Below, one piece after another: positions 8,180 through 14,956 of a stretch of 20,817 nucleotides of DNA. The notes beneath the pieces were generated by a model that saw only the letters and a list, made by a program, of their open reading frames with translations, had not been told where the DNA came from and made no database searches. Within the stretch, counting starts at the first letter, position 1; each line of letters starts with the position of its first letter. Source of the stretch: JBBIJH01 sp037446075 (GTDB lineage: Bacteria > Bacteroidota > Ignavibacteria > UBA10030 > JAHEZR01); assembly GCA_037446075.1 (NCBI GenBank), contig JBBIJH010000032.1:1-20817 (forward strand). The letters are read 5' to 3'. The position numbers and the translations under genes are program-made.

Positions 8180-8953
8180 TCAGCCCAGTACAGTCACGTC
8201 GCCAGCATAAAGGCGGAGTCGCTGCTTCTGGCTTTCGATCACGAGTGCGCCGTCGGGATCGAGGTGGAGGGCTTTCCCGACGATTTTCTTTCCTGACTGT
8301 TCTAGGGCGATTTCCTTTCCAAACATCGAGGACTTTCGCATCCACGCTTCCAAGATGGGAGCAGATCCGTGCGTCTGCAATTCGAGGTACCGGAACTCAA
8401 GTCTTTCCAGAATCTCTCGTACGATTTCAGCGCGGTTGAATTCTCGTCCGCACTCGATTTTCAATGATGTTGCTTTCTGTCGGAGATCGGCGGAAAAATT
8501 CTCTTGATTCACATTCAGGCCGATTCCCGCGATCACATAGTTTACCTTTGTTCCATCCCATGCAGACTCTAAGAGGATCCCACAAACCTTCTTGTTGCTA
8601 AGCAAAAGATCGTTGGGCCACTTCAATTCCACAGGCCTCCCGATTTCTTTTTCCAGAGCTTCAGCGGTAGCGAGTGCGGCCAAGTATGTCAATAGATGAG
8701 GGGTCTCGCGTTGAGAGGGCCGTAGGAGTACGGAAAGGAGAACGTTCTTCCCACGCTCGCTGTACCACGTTCTTTTGAATCTACCCCGTCCCGCAGTCTG
8801 GCATTCTGCAATTGCTGTCGTTCCCTCCGTCGCTCCTGCTTCGGCGAGTTCCTTTAGGGTCTCATTCGTTGATTCCACGACATCAAAGGCGAAGAGTGTG
8901 CGACCCACAAAGGCGGTCTTCAGGGATTCCCGAATCTCGTTCGGAGCAATCAT
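8180..8953 (-). CDS. birA: Biotin--[acetyl-CoA carboxylase] ligase (class I, no DNA-binding domain)
   Basis: This enzyme makes biotinyl-AMP and attaches biotin to the carboxyl carrier protein of acetyl-CoA carboxylase and similar enzymes. From ATG 8953 it has 257 residues: ESTNETLKELA near residue 27, the biotin/ATP loop GRGRFKRTWYS at 55-65, KWPNDLLL at 111-118, KVCGILLES, and a C-terminal SH3-like part (LHLDPDGALVIES). There is no N-terminal helix-turn-helix, so it should not repress transcription as E. coli BirA does. The frame is open upstream to a TTG at 9028, but that segment (MKRTPKPLYPFHLVP) is not conserved. Oddity: the usual GRGRxGR has Lys for the last Gly. Confidence 0.93.
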   Translation of the reverse strand: MIAPNEIRESLKTAFVGRTLFAFDVVESTNETLKELAEAGATEGTTAIAECQTAGRGRFKRTWYSERGKNVLLSVLLRPSQRETPHLLTYLAALATAEALEKEIGRPVELKWPNDLLLSNKKVCGILLESAWDGTKVNYVIAGIGLNVNQENFSADLRQKATSLKIECGREFNRAEIVREILERLEFRYLELQTHGSAPILEAWMRKSSMFGKEIALEQSGKKIVGKALHLDPDGALVIESQKQRLRLYAGDVTVLG

Positions 8954-9052
8954 CGTACGCTCACTGCATTTCGGGTCGGACTGGGGGACAAGGTGGAATG
9001 GGTACAGCGGTTTGGGTGTTCTTTTCAACAGAGGTTCATCTTCTCACAAAGC

Positions 9053-9081
9053 ATCTTATCAAGATTTGTTCGGAAAATCAA
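9053..9081 (-). promoter_or_regulatory. Candidate sigma-70 promoter of birA-coaX
   Basis: On the minus strand TTGATT (9081-9076) is followed after exactly 17 bases by TAAGAT (9058-9053). Transcription would begin near 9046, about 90 bases before the preferred birA ATG. It has the same spacing as candidate promoters of other genes in this window. Confidence 0.45.
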
Positions 9082-9095
9082 GCAAGCGATTTTGT

Positions 9096-9155
9096 CCAAA
9101 TGGCAGACCCAGAGGGAGTCTCTGCCAAATCAAGACCATAACCGCCAAATTGGCG
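9096..9155. promoter_or_regulatory. Palindrome cluster in the birA-dnaK divergent spacer
   Basis: The 430-base spacer 8954-9383 holds no convincing gene. Within it are TGGCAGA (9101-9107) with its inverse TCTGCCA (9121-9127), a perfect odd-centred palindrome CGCCAAATTGGCG (9143-9155), and three copies of CCAAAT starting at 9096, 9125 and 9145. The cluster lies just upstream of the candidate birA promoter and about 100 bases upstream of the candidate dnaK promoter. It may bind a regulator; the protein is unknown. No CIRCE element (TTAGCACTC with an inverse copy) is present. Confidence 0.35.
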
Positions 9156-9248
9156 CGCTGGGCGCGACTTGGTCGGTTTTAACCTGGCAAAAACCTCGGA
9201 ATGCAAGCCATTTTCGTGGGTTGATTGGGAAACTTGATGGCACGACCT

Positions 9249-9299
9249 TTGAAAGAGGGTGAGACGGTAGGGTACACATTCTGGGGGCGCGAAAGCGCC
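9249..9299 (+). promoter_or_regulatory. Candidate dnaK promoter and 5' leader hairpin
   Basis: TTGAAA (9249-9254) and TACACA (9273-9278) are 18 bases apart, a weak match to sigma-70. Directly after the expected start site lies GGCGC-GAAA-GCGCC (9286-9299), a five-pair G/C stem closed by a GNRA-type tetraloop. This would place a stable hairpin at the very 5' end of the dnaK mRNA, with about 100 bases of leader. A heat-shock sigma site was not recognised. Confidence 0.3.
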
Positions 9300-9383
9300 G
9301 GAATCCTGTGTGCGTGCATCAAAGACTGGGACCCCTCGCTTTGAATTCAATTTAGAACCAATCAAGTACAGGAGAAAATCTCA

Positions 9384-11318
9384 ATGGCTACAAACAAGAT
9401 CATCGGCATCGACCTGGGAACAACCAACTCCGTCGTCGCAGTGATGGAGGGAAACGAACCTGTCGTGATCGCAAACGCGGAAGGCTCGCGTACGACGCCG
9501 TCCGTCGTCGGGTTTACAAAAAGCGGTGAGCGCTTGGTCGGGCAGGCGGCGAAGCGGCAGGCGATCACAAACTCGCAGAATACGGTCTTCTCCATTAAGC
9601 GATTCATGGGCAGATTCTATAATGAAGTCACAGAGGAGATGAAGCTCGTCCCCTACAGAGTGATTCGAGGGGATAACAACACTGCCCGGGTTCAAATTGG
9701 AGATCGTGTCTACTCTCCGCCCGAGATCAGCGCGATGATCCTCCAGAAGATGAAGCAGACGGCCGAAGACTACCTTGGTCACAAAGTCACGGATGCGGTG
9801 ATCACCGTGCCGGCTTATTTCAACGATGCTCAACGGCAAGCGACGAAGGAGGCGGGTGAGATCGCAGGATTGAATGTCCGGCGCATTATTAACGAGCCTA
9901 CGGCGGCGGCGCTTGCATACGGCCTTGACAAGAAGCAGAACGATTTGAAGGTGGCTGTCTTTGATCTCGGCGGGGGGACGTTTGACATCTCAATCCTCGA
10001 ACTTGGCGACGGTGTTTTTGAAGTCAAATCGACGAATGGAGACACGCATCTGGGTGGAGATAATTTTGATCAGCGGCTCGTTGACTACGTCGCTGAGGAA
10101 TTCAAGAAGCAGGAAGGCATCGATCTGAGAAAAGATCCGATGGCGCTGCAACGTTTGAGGGAGGCAGCCGAAAAAGCCAAAATGGAACTCTCACAGTTGA
10201 TGCAAACAGACATCAACCTTCCGTTCATCACGGCAACGGCTGATGGGCCAAAGCACCTCACGATGACGATCACGCGTTCGAAGTTTGAGCAATTAGTGGA
10301 AGACCTTGTGCAGAGGTGCGTTCCGCCTGTTGAGAAGGCATTGAATGATGCGAAGATGAATCCACGGAACATCGACGAGGTCATCCTTGTCGGTGGAATG
10401 ACGCGAATGCCGCGTGTCCAGCAGCTCGTGAAAGAAATCTTTGGGAAGGAGGGCCACAAGGGTGTCAACCCTGATGAGGTCGTGGCCGTCGGAGCCGCGA
10501 TCCAGGGCGGAGTGCTCGCAGGAGACGTCACGGATGTGCTTCTGCTTGATGTGACTCCGCTGTCCCTGGGAATCGAAACACTCGGCGGCGTGATGACAAC
10601 GCTGATTACAGCGAACACGACGATCCCTACAAGGAAGAGCGAGATCTTCTCGACTGCGTCGGACAATCAGACGTCGGTCGAGATCAACGTACTCCAGGGT
10701 GAACGCCCGATGGCCATCGATAACCGGACACTCGGTCGGTTTCATCTTGACGGTATTCCGCCGGCACCGAGAGGCGTCCCACAGATCGAAGTCACGTTTG
10801 ATATTGATGCAAACGGCATCTTGCACGTGGCTGCGAAAGATAAGGCGACAGGCAAAGAGCAAAGCATTCGTATCACCTCATCGAGCGGCCTGACGAAAGA
10901 GGAGATCGAGAGGATGAAAGCTGACGCTCAGGCTCATGCAGCAGAAGATCGCAAGAGACGAGAAGAGGCGGATCTGAAGAATCAGGCAGACAACCTTGTA
11001 TTTCAGACTCGGAAACAGCTGAAAGAGTTCGGCGAGAAGCTGAGTTCAGACTTGCGGTCGAAAGTGGAATCCGCCGCTAATGCTCTCGACAGCGCTGTGA
11101 AGGCCGGCAACATCTCCGAAATCAAATCGAAGATGGATGCGCTCAACAACGCCTGGAGCGAGGCCTCGACTTACATGTACCAGCAGGCGACGGCAGCTGG
11201 GCAGAAGACGAGTGCACAAGCAGGGCCGGAATCGGGTGCGAGAGAGGAGAAAAAGGAACCTAAGGGGAAAGCGGTTGAGGATGCGGACTTTGAGGTCGTG
11301 GATGATAAGGACAAGTGA
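9384..11318 (+). CDS. dnaK: Chaperone protein DnaK (Hsp70)
   Basis: DnaK is the cytoplasmic Hsp70 that binds unfolded segments in an ATP cycle driven by DnaJ and GrpE, and hands aggregates to ClpB. The 644-residue product begins MATNKIIGIDLGTTNSVVAV. It has the three Hsp70 signatures (IGIDLGTTNS; VFDLGGGTFDISIL; VILVGGMTRMPRVQQLV), the linker region with DVLLLDVTPLSLGIETLGGV, a beta-sandwich substrate domain (about residues 390-505), a charged helical lid, and the acidic tail EDADFEVVDDKDK. The start has AGGAG (9370-9374) nine bases upstream. DnaJ and GrpE are not in the window. clpB lies downstream but behind a terminator. Confidence 0.98.
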   Translation: MATNKIIGIDLGTTNSVVAVMEGNEPVVIANAEGSRTTPSVVGFTKSGERLVGQAAKRQAITNSQNTVFSIKRFMGRFYNEVTEEMKLVPYRVIRGDNNTARVQIGDRVYSPPEISAMILQKMKQTAEDYLGHKVTDAVITVPAYFNDAQRQATKEAGEIAGLNVRRIINEPTAAALAYGLDKKQNDLKVAVFDLGGGTFDISILELGDGVFEVKSTNGDTHLGGDNFDQRLVDYVAEEFKKQEGIDLRKDPMALQRLREAAEKAKMELSQLMQTDINLPFITATADGPKHLTMTITRSKFEQLVEDLVQRCVPPVEKALNDAKMNPRNIDEVILVGGMTRMPRVQQLVKEIFGKEGHKGVNPDEVVAVGAAIQGGVLAGDVTDVLLLDVTPLSLGIETLGGVMTTLITANTTIPTRKSEIFSTASDNQTSVEINVLQGERPMAIDNRTLGRFHLDGIPPAPRGVPQIEVTFDIDANGILHVAAKDKATGKEQSIRITSSSGLTKEEIERMKADAQAHAAEDRKRREEADLKNQADNLVFQTRKQLKEFGEKLSSDLRSKVESAANALDSAVKAGNISEIKSKMDALNNAWSEASTYMYQQATAAGQKTSAQAGPESGAREEKKEPKGKAVEDADFEVVDDKDK

Positions 11319-11341
11319 GTACTGAAGTAGGAAGAGCAAGT

Positions 11342-11366
11342 GGCGAGGGGCAAGCTCACCTCTCGT
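11342..11366 (+). terminator. Hairpin after dnaK
   Basis: GGCGAGGGG pairs with CCTCTCGT (about eight pairs including two G-U) around an eight-base loop, 24 bases after the dnaK stop. There is no strong T run. Its left arm, GGCGAGGGGC, is repeated exactly in the strong terminator at 11886, so the two may be related. Confidence 0.45.
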
Positions 11367-11427
11367 GAACTTCCTTGAAAGTCCAAAAGAATTTGAGCAA
11401 AATCAACGTGCAGGGAACGAGTACTCA

Positions 11428-11709
11428 ATGGTCAAGCTCGTTGAAGTGAAAGCAAAACCAAACTACCGCTTGCGGCTTCGGTATGAAGACCGAGCTGAGG
11501 GGGAACTCGATCTGTCTTCTCTTGTCGGGCAGGGCGTGTTCAGTTTCTGGAATGATCCGAAGAACTTTGAACGTGTTTACATCAGCGACTCTGGACAGAT
11601 CTCATGGTCGGATCAGCTAGACATCTGTCCCGATGCTGCATACTTGGATACTGGAGAAAGGCCTGAGGAGATCTATCCGGGCTTGAAACAGGAGAAATCC
11701 GTTGCCTGA
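11428..11709 (+). CDS. DUF2442 domain protein
   Basis: The 93-residue product from ATG 11428 has the DUF2442 pattern: VKLVEVKAKPNYRLRLRYED, then a Gly-Glu-Leu-Asp-Leu segment and LVGQGVFSFWNDPKNFERVY, then ISWSDQLDICPDAAYL. The family is small and of unknown biochemical role, and often lies next to a DUF4160 gene in a toxin-antitoxin-like pair. Here a DUF4160 frame overlaps its stop. AGGGA at 11412-11416 is a fair ribosome site. The open frame extends to 11365, but the upstream part is not conserved. Confidence 0.85.
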   Translation: MVKLVEVKAKPNYRLRLRYEDRAEGELDLSSLVGQGVFSFWNDPKNFERVYISDSGQISWSDQLDICPDAAYLDTGERPEEIYPGLKQEKSVA

Positions 11710-11857
11710 GATCAGTCGGTTCTTTGGAATTGTCAGCAGGACGTATTTTCGGGAACACGGCGTACTGCACTTCCGAGCTGAGGTTGGCGAACACAGAGCG
11801 AGCATCAGCAGAGTTTCGCGCCATCAACCATTCATTGAGATTGCCCCGCTGGAATAA
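11702..11857 (+). pseudogene. Shortened DUF4160 gene, internally deleted
   Basis: From TTG 11702, overlapping the DUF2442 stop by eight bases, a 51-codon frame reads LPEISRFFGIVSRTYFREHG then LHFRAEVGEHRASIS, an unmistakable DUF4160 N terminus, and ends at TAA 11855-11857 with FIEIAPLE, which resembles the family C terminus. Family members usually have about 80-90 residues. The middle part (the helix segment with the usual ALxLVxEWxxxHRxEL pattern) is missing, so some 30-35 residues appear to have been lost in frame. One of the pocket histidines is also replaced (HFRAE instead of HFHAE). It is probably a non-functional remnant. The alternative is a minimal variant. Confidence 0.72.
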
Positions 11858-11883
11858 CGGATGGGGGTTGGCCCACCAAATCG

Positions 11884-11917
11884 AAGGCGAGGGGCGATTT
11901 CCTCTCGCCTTTTGTTT
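11884..11917 (+). terminator. Rho-independent terminator of the DUF2442/DUF4160 cassette
   Basis: AAGGCGAGGGG pairs with CCTCTCGCCTT (11 pairs, one G-U) around a six-base loop, followed by TTTTGTTT. This is the best terminator in the window. It separates dnaK and the cassette from the membrane-protein gene and clpB, so clpB needs its own promoter. Confidence 0.85.
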
Positions 11918-11937
11918 GAGCGGGGACTTGACAACGG

Positions 11938-12180
11938 ATGCCACATAAAATCTGGTTGATCATTATTCTTGCAGCAGTCGCGGTCATCCTAATAGTGGCG
12001 ACCGCTAAACGCTGGATCTCCTGGAAAGGCAGTCACGGACTTGCCTCACTCACAGCTTTTCATGATTTCCAGCCCAAGGACAAACAGCACGCCATCGAAA
12101 TCGTCATGGAGCAGAAAGCTGGGAAGACAATGGAAGAGCAAGAATCAGGGCAAGACAAGAAATCGGAGCCTACATTCTAA
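11938..12180 (+). CDS. Small membrane protein of unknown function upstream of clpB
   Basis: An 80-residue product from ATG 11938. Residues 4-22 form one hydrophobic helix (IWLIIILAAVAVILIVATAK), positive residues follow it, and the rest is a polar tail with SLTAFHDFQPKDKQHAIEIV and a charged C terminus. This predicts a single-span inner-membrane protein with a short cytoplasmic tail, or the reverse. I do not recognise a named family. The gene begins 21 bases after the terminator and ends 50 bases before clpB, so the two may be cotranscribed. The ribosome site is weak. The frame ends cleanly and shows coding-like composition. Confidence 0.68.
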   Translation: MPHKIWLIIILAAVAVILIVATAKRWISWKGSHGLASLTAFHDFQPKDKQHAIEIVMEQKAGKTMEEQESGQDKKSEPTF

Positions 12181-12208
12181 ATCGTGCATCATACATCGTG
12201 AATCAAGC
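12181..12208. repeat. Degenerate seven-base repeat before clpB
   Basis: Directly after the stop of the small membrane protein gene the sequence reads in steps of seven: ATCGTGC, ATCATAC, ATCGTGA, ATCAAGC. ATCGTG recurs exactly 14 bases apart (12181 and 12195). It fills more than half of the spacer to clpB. Confidence 0.5.
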
Positions 12209-12230
12209 CGAGGTTTAGCGCGAGGCGAAC

Positions 12231-14900
12231 ATGAACTTTCAGAAATTCACAATCAAATCTCAAGAAGCAGTCCAGAACGCGCAGGAGATTGCCGCCAGTT
12301 ATAGCAATCAGGCCATCGAGCCCGAGCATCTGCTCGCTGCGCTGGTTCAGGATAGCGAAGGCGTTGTCTTACCAATTCTCCAGAAAGTCGGGGCGAACGT
12401 CAATTACATCAAAATTAAAATCAATGAAGCCATTGAGAAGCTGCCAAAAGTATTGGGCGCGGGAGTTGGGAATCAGTACATCAGCCCGAGACTCGGCCAG
12501 CTCTTCGAGGCGGCATTGAAGGAAGCGCAGTCGCTTAAGGACGAGTACGTCAGCACGGAACATTTGCTTCTGGGACTTCTCGACACGAGTTCGCCTGCGG
12601 CCAAGTTGTTGGCGGATCAGGGTGTTACGAAGCAGGAGATTTATAAGGCGCTGAAGGATATCCGCGGAACGCAGCGGGTTACGGATCAGATGCCAGAGGA
12701 GAAGTATCAGGCGCTACAACGCTTTGGGCGTGATCTCAACGAGCTCGCACGGAAGGGAAAACTTGATCCGGTCATCGGCCGAGAGGAAGAAATTCGGCGT
12801 GTCCTGCAAGTCCTTTCCAGGCGAACGAAAAACAATCCTGTCCTTATCGGAGACCCGGGTGTTGGAAAGACCGCCATCGTGGAAGGGATCGCACGTCGTA
12901 TCGTCCAGGGGGATGTACCCGAGAATCTGAAGTCGAAACGAATTATCGCCCTGGATATGGGGGCATTGGTCGCAGGGACGACCTTCCGCGGACAGTTTGA
13001 AGAGCGATTGAAAGCTGTGTTGAAGGAAGTCACCGAATCGAACGGCGAGATCATCCTCTTCATCGACGAATTGCACACGCTCGTTGGCGCCGGTGCTGCG
13101 CAGGGTGCTGTCGATGCGGCAAATATGCTGAAACCTGCACTTGCCAAAGGCGACCTCCGCGCGATTGGGGCAACGACGATCGACGAATATCGGAAGCACG
13201 TTGAGAAGGATCCCGCGCTCGAGCGCCGATTCCAGCCTGTCCTCGTGGAGGAACCCAGCGTAGAAGAAACGATCTCTATCCTGCGAGGACTTCAGGAACG
13301 GTATGAGGTCCATCATGGAGTACGAATCACGGACGGAGCGATCATTGCGGCGGCTCAGCTCAGTCACCGCTACATCTCTGATCGCTACCTGCCAGACAAA
13401 GCGATTGACCTCGTCGACGAGGCAGCATCAAAACTGAGAATCGAAATTGACTCGATGCCCGAGGAATTAGACGATGTAGAACGGAAAATTAAGCAGTTGG
13501 AGATCGAGCGAGAGGCGGTAAAAAGAGAGTTGACAGCTGATTATACCCATTATGCTGATTCGAGCGCGAAGGAAGAAATCGAGGAGAGAATCAGGTCGAT
13601 CGACAAGGAGCTTGCTGACCTACGGCAAGAGAGCTCGGAGTTGAAGGCCCACTGGCAGCTTGAGAAAGACCTCATCCAATCTATCCGGAAGATGAAAGAG
13701 GAGATTGAGAATGCAAGGAGAGAGTCGGAACAGAAGGAGCGCGAGGGAGATCTCGGGAGAGTTGCGGAACTCAGGTACGGAGTGATCGCCTCTCTGGAGA
13801 AGAAACTGAAGGAGACTTCTGCGAAGCTCGCTAGCATCCAGAAAGATCGGAAAATGCTGAAAGAGGAGGTAGATGCAGAGGACATAGCGGAAGTTGTAGC
13901 GAAGTGGACGGGCATTCCTGTGACACGGATTCTCGAGGGTGAACGGACGAAGCTTCTTCACCTTGAGGACCGGCTTCATGAGCGCATCATCGATCAGGAA
14001 GAAGCTGTGCGTGCGGTCTCCGACGCAATCAGAAGGAGTCGGGCTGGCTTGCAAGACGAGAGGCGGCCGATAGGCTCATTCATCTTCCTTGGAAGTACGG
14101 GAGTCGGGAAGACGGAACTTGCTCGTGCGCTTGCAGAAGTCCTTTTCAACGATGAGAATGCCCTCGTGCGAATCGACATGAGCGAGTACATGGAGAAGTT
14201 CTCCGTATCTCGGCTTATCGGAGCGCCGCCGGGCTACGTGGGCTATGAGGAGGGCGGGCAGTTGACGGAAGCGGTCCGCCGGAAGCCGTATACGGTCGTC
14301 CTGCTCGATGAAATTGAGAAAGCTCATTCAGAGGTCTTCAACGTGCTGCTCCAGGTTCTCGATGAGGGCCGCCTCACCGACAGCAAGGGGAGGACGGTGA
14401 ATTTCAAGAACACGATCGTCATCATGACTTCCAATATGGGCTCGCATCTAATTCAAGAGCGCTTAGAAGAGGCGACGGAAGAGAATCGCGACGAAGTGAT
14501 GAGTGAACTAAGAATAAGACTCTTCGAGATGCTCAAAGAAAACATTCGTCCAGAGTTCTTGAATCGAATCGACGAGATCATTCTCTTCAAGCCACTCACA
14601 CGAGAAGATATCCATAAGATCGTCCTCTTGCAGCTGAAGCGAGCGGAAGAGATGCTTGTAAAGAAGAACATCAAGATTGAATTTACAGAGGAGGCAGTGG
14701 ACTGGCTCGGGAAACTCGGATACGAGCCCGGATTTGGTGCCCGCCCACTGAAGCGTGTCATTCAGAAGCGCGTGATCAATCCGTTGTCACAGAAGATCCT
14801 TGCTGGCGAGTTCCTGGAAGGGGATACGATCGAAGTTGGCCTCGACCGGAGGGGACTGATTGAGTTTACGAAGAAGGTGGAGAAGGTAGAAGTGAGGTAG
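12231..14900 (+). CDS. clpB: ATP-dependent disaggregase ClpB (Hsp100)
   Basis: ClpB is the hexameric AAA+ machine that, with DnaK, pulls proteins out of aggregates. The 889-residue product has two Clp N repeats (about 1-150), AAA-1 with Walker A GDPGVGKT (207-214) and Walker B with D279-E280, a long coiled-coil middle domain (about 400-550, rich in Glu/Lys/Arg), AAA-2 with GSTGVGKT (621-628) and Walker B LLDEIEKAH (D693-E694), and a C-terminal D2-small domain (GYEPGFGARPLKRVI). The full-length middle domain, and no ClpP-binding tripeptide loop seen, favour ClpB over ClpA/ClpC. GAGG lies five bases before the ATG. No CIRCE or heat-shock promoter was recognised. Confidence 0.95.
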   Translation: MNFQKFTIKSQEAVQNAQEIAASYSNQAIEPEHLLAALVQDSEGVVLPILQKVGANVNYIKIKINEAIEKLPKVLGAGVGNQYISPRLGQLFEAALKEAQSLKDEYVSTEHLLLGLLDTSSPAAKLLADQGVTKQEIYKALKDIRGTQRVTDQMPEEKYQALQRFGRDLNELARKGKLDPVIGREEEIRRVLQVLSRRTKNNPVLIGDPGVGKTAIVEGIARRIVQGDVPENLKSKRIIALDMGALVAGTTFRGQFEERLKAVLKEVTESNGEIILFIDELHTLVGAGAAQGAVDAANMLKPALAKGDLRAIGATTIDEYRKHVEKDPALERRFQPVLVEEPSVEETISILRGLQERYEVHHGVRITDGAIIAAAQLSHRYISDRYLPDKAIDLVDEAASKLRIEIDSMPEELDDVERKIKQLEIEREAVKRELTADYTHYADSSAKEEIEERIRSIDKELADLRQESSELKAHWQLEKDLIQSIRKMKEEIENARRESEQKEREGDLGRVAELRYGVIASLEKKLKETSAKLASIQKDRKMLKEEVDAEDIAEVVAKWTGIPVTRILEGERTKLLHLEDRLHERIIDQEEAVRAVSDAIRRSRAGLQDERRPIGSFIFLGSTGVGKTELARALAEVLFNDENALVRIDMSEYMEKFSVSRLIGAPPGYVGYEEGGQLTEAVRRKPYTVVLLDEIEKAHSEVFNVLLQVLDEGRLTDSKGRTVNFKNTIVIMTSNMGSHLIQERLEEATEENRDEVMSELRIRLFEMLKENIRPEFLNRIDEIILFKPLTREDIHKIVLLQLKRAEEMLVKKNIKIEFTEEAVDWLGKLGYEPGFGARPLKRVIQKRVINPLSQKILAGEFLEGDTIEVGLDRRGLIEFTKKVEKVEVR

Positions 14901-14905
14901 GATTC

Positions 14906-14956
14906 AGGCCGTCGAGACGCAAGCAAGCCCGGGAGTGATCCGGCCTATTTTCTTTT
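14906..14956 (+). terminator. Candidate terminator of clpB
   Basis: AGGCCG (14906-14911) pairs with CGGCCT (14941-14946) around a 29-base loop, followed by ATTTTCTTTT. The long loop weakens the call, though the T-rich tail is good. It overlaps the stop codon of the convergent lipoprotein gene. Confidence 0.4.

Noticed and set aside
8954..9383. CIRCE element or heat-shock promoter before dnaK
   Set aside because: No TTAGCACTC/GAGTGCTAA pair and no convincing sigma-32-type site could be found by reading both strands.
10085..10666. Long antisense open frames inside dnaK
   Set aside because: Strongly coding genes often produce long shadow frames; the translation is Ser/Ile-rich and matches no family, while dnaK is conserved throughout.
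11724..11948. 74-codon open frame downstream of DUF2442
   Set aside because: It overlaps the DUF4160 remnant in another frame, runs through the strong terminator, and resembles nothing.
12231..14900. ClpC instead of ClpB
   Set aside because: The long coiled-coil middle domain and no recognised ClpP-binding loop in AAA-2 favour ClpB; no mcsAB/ctsR neighbours are present.
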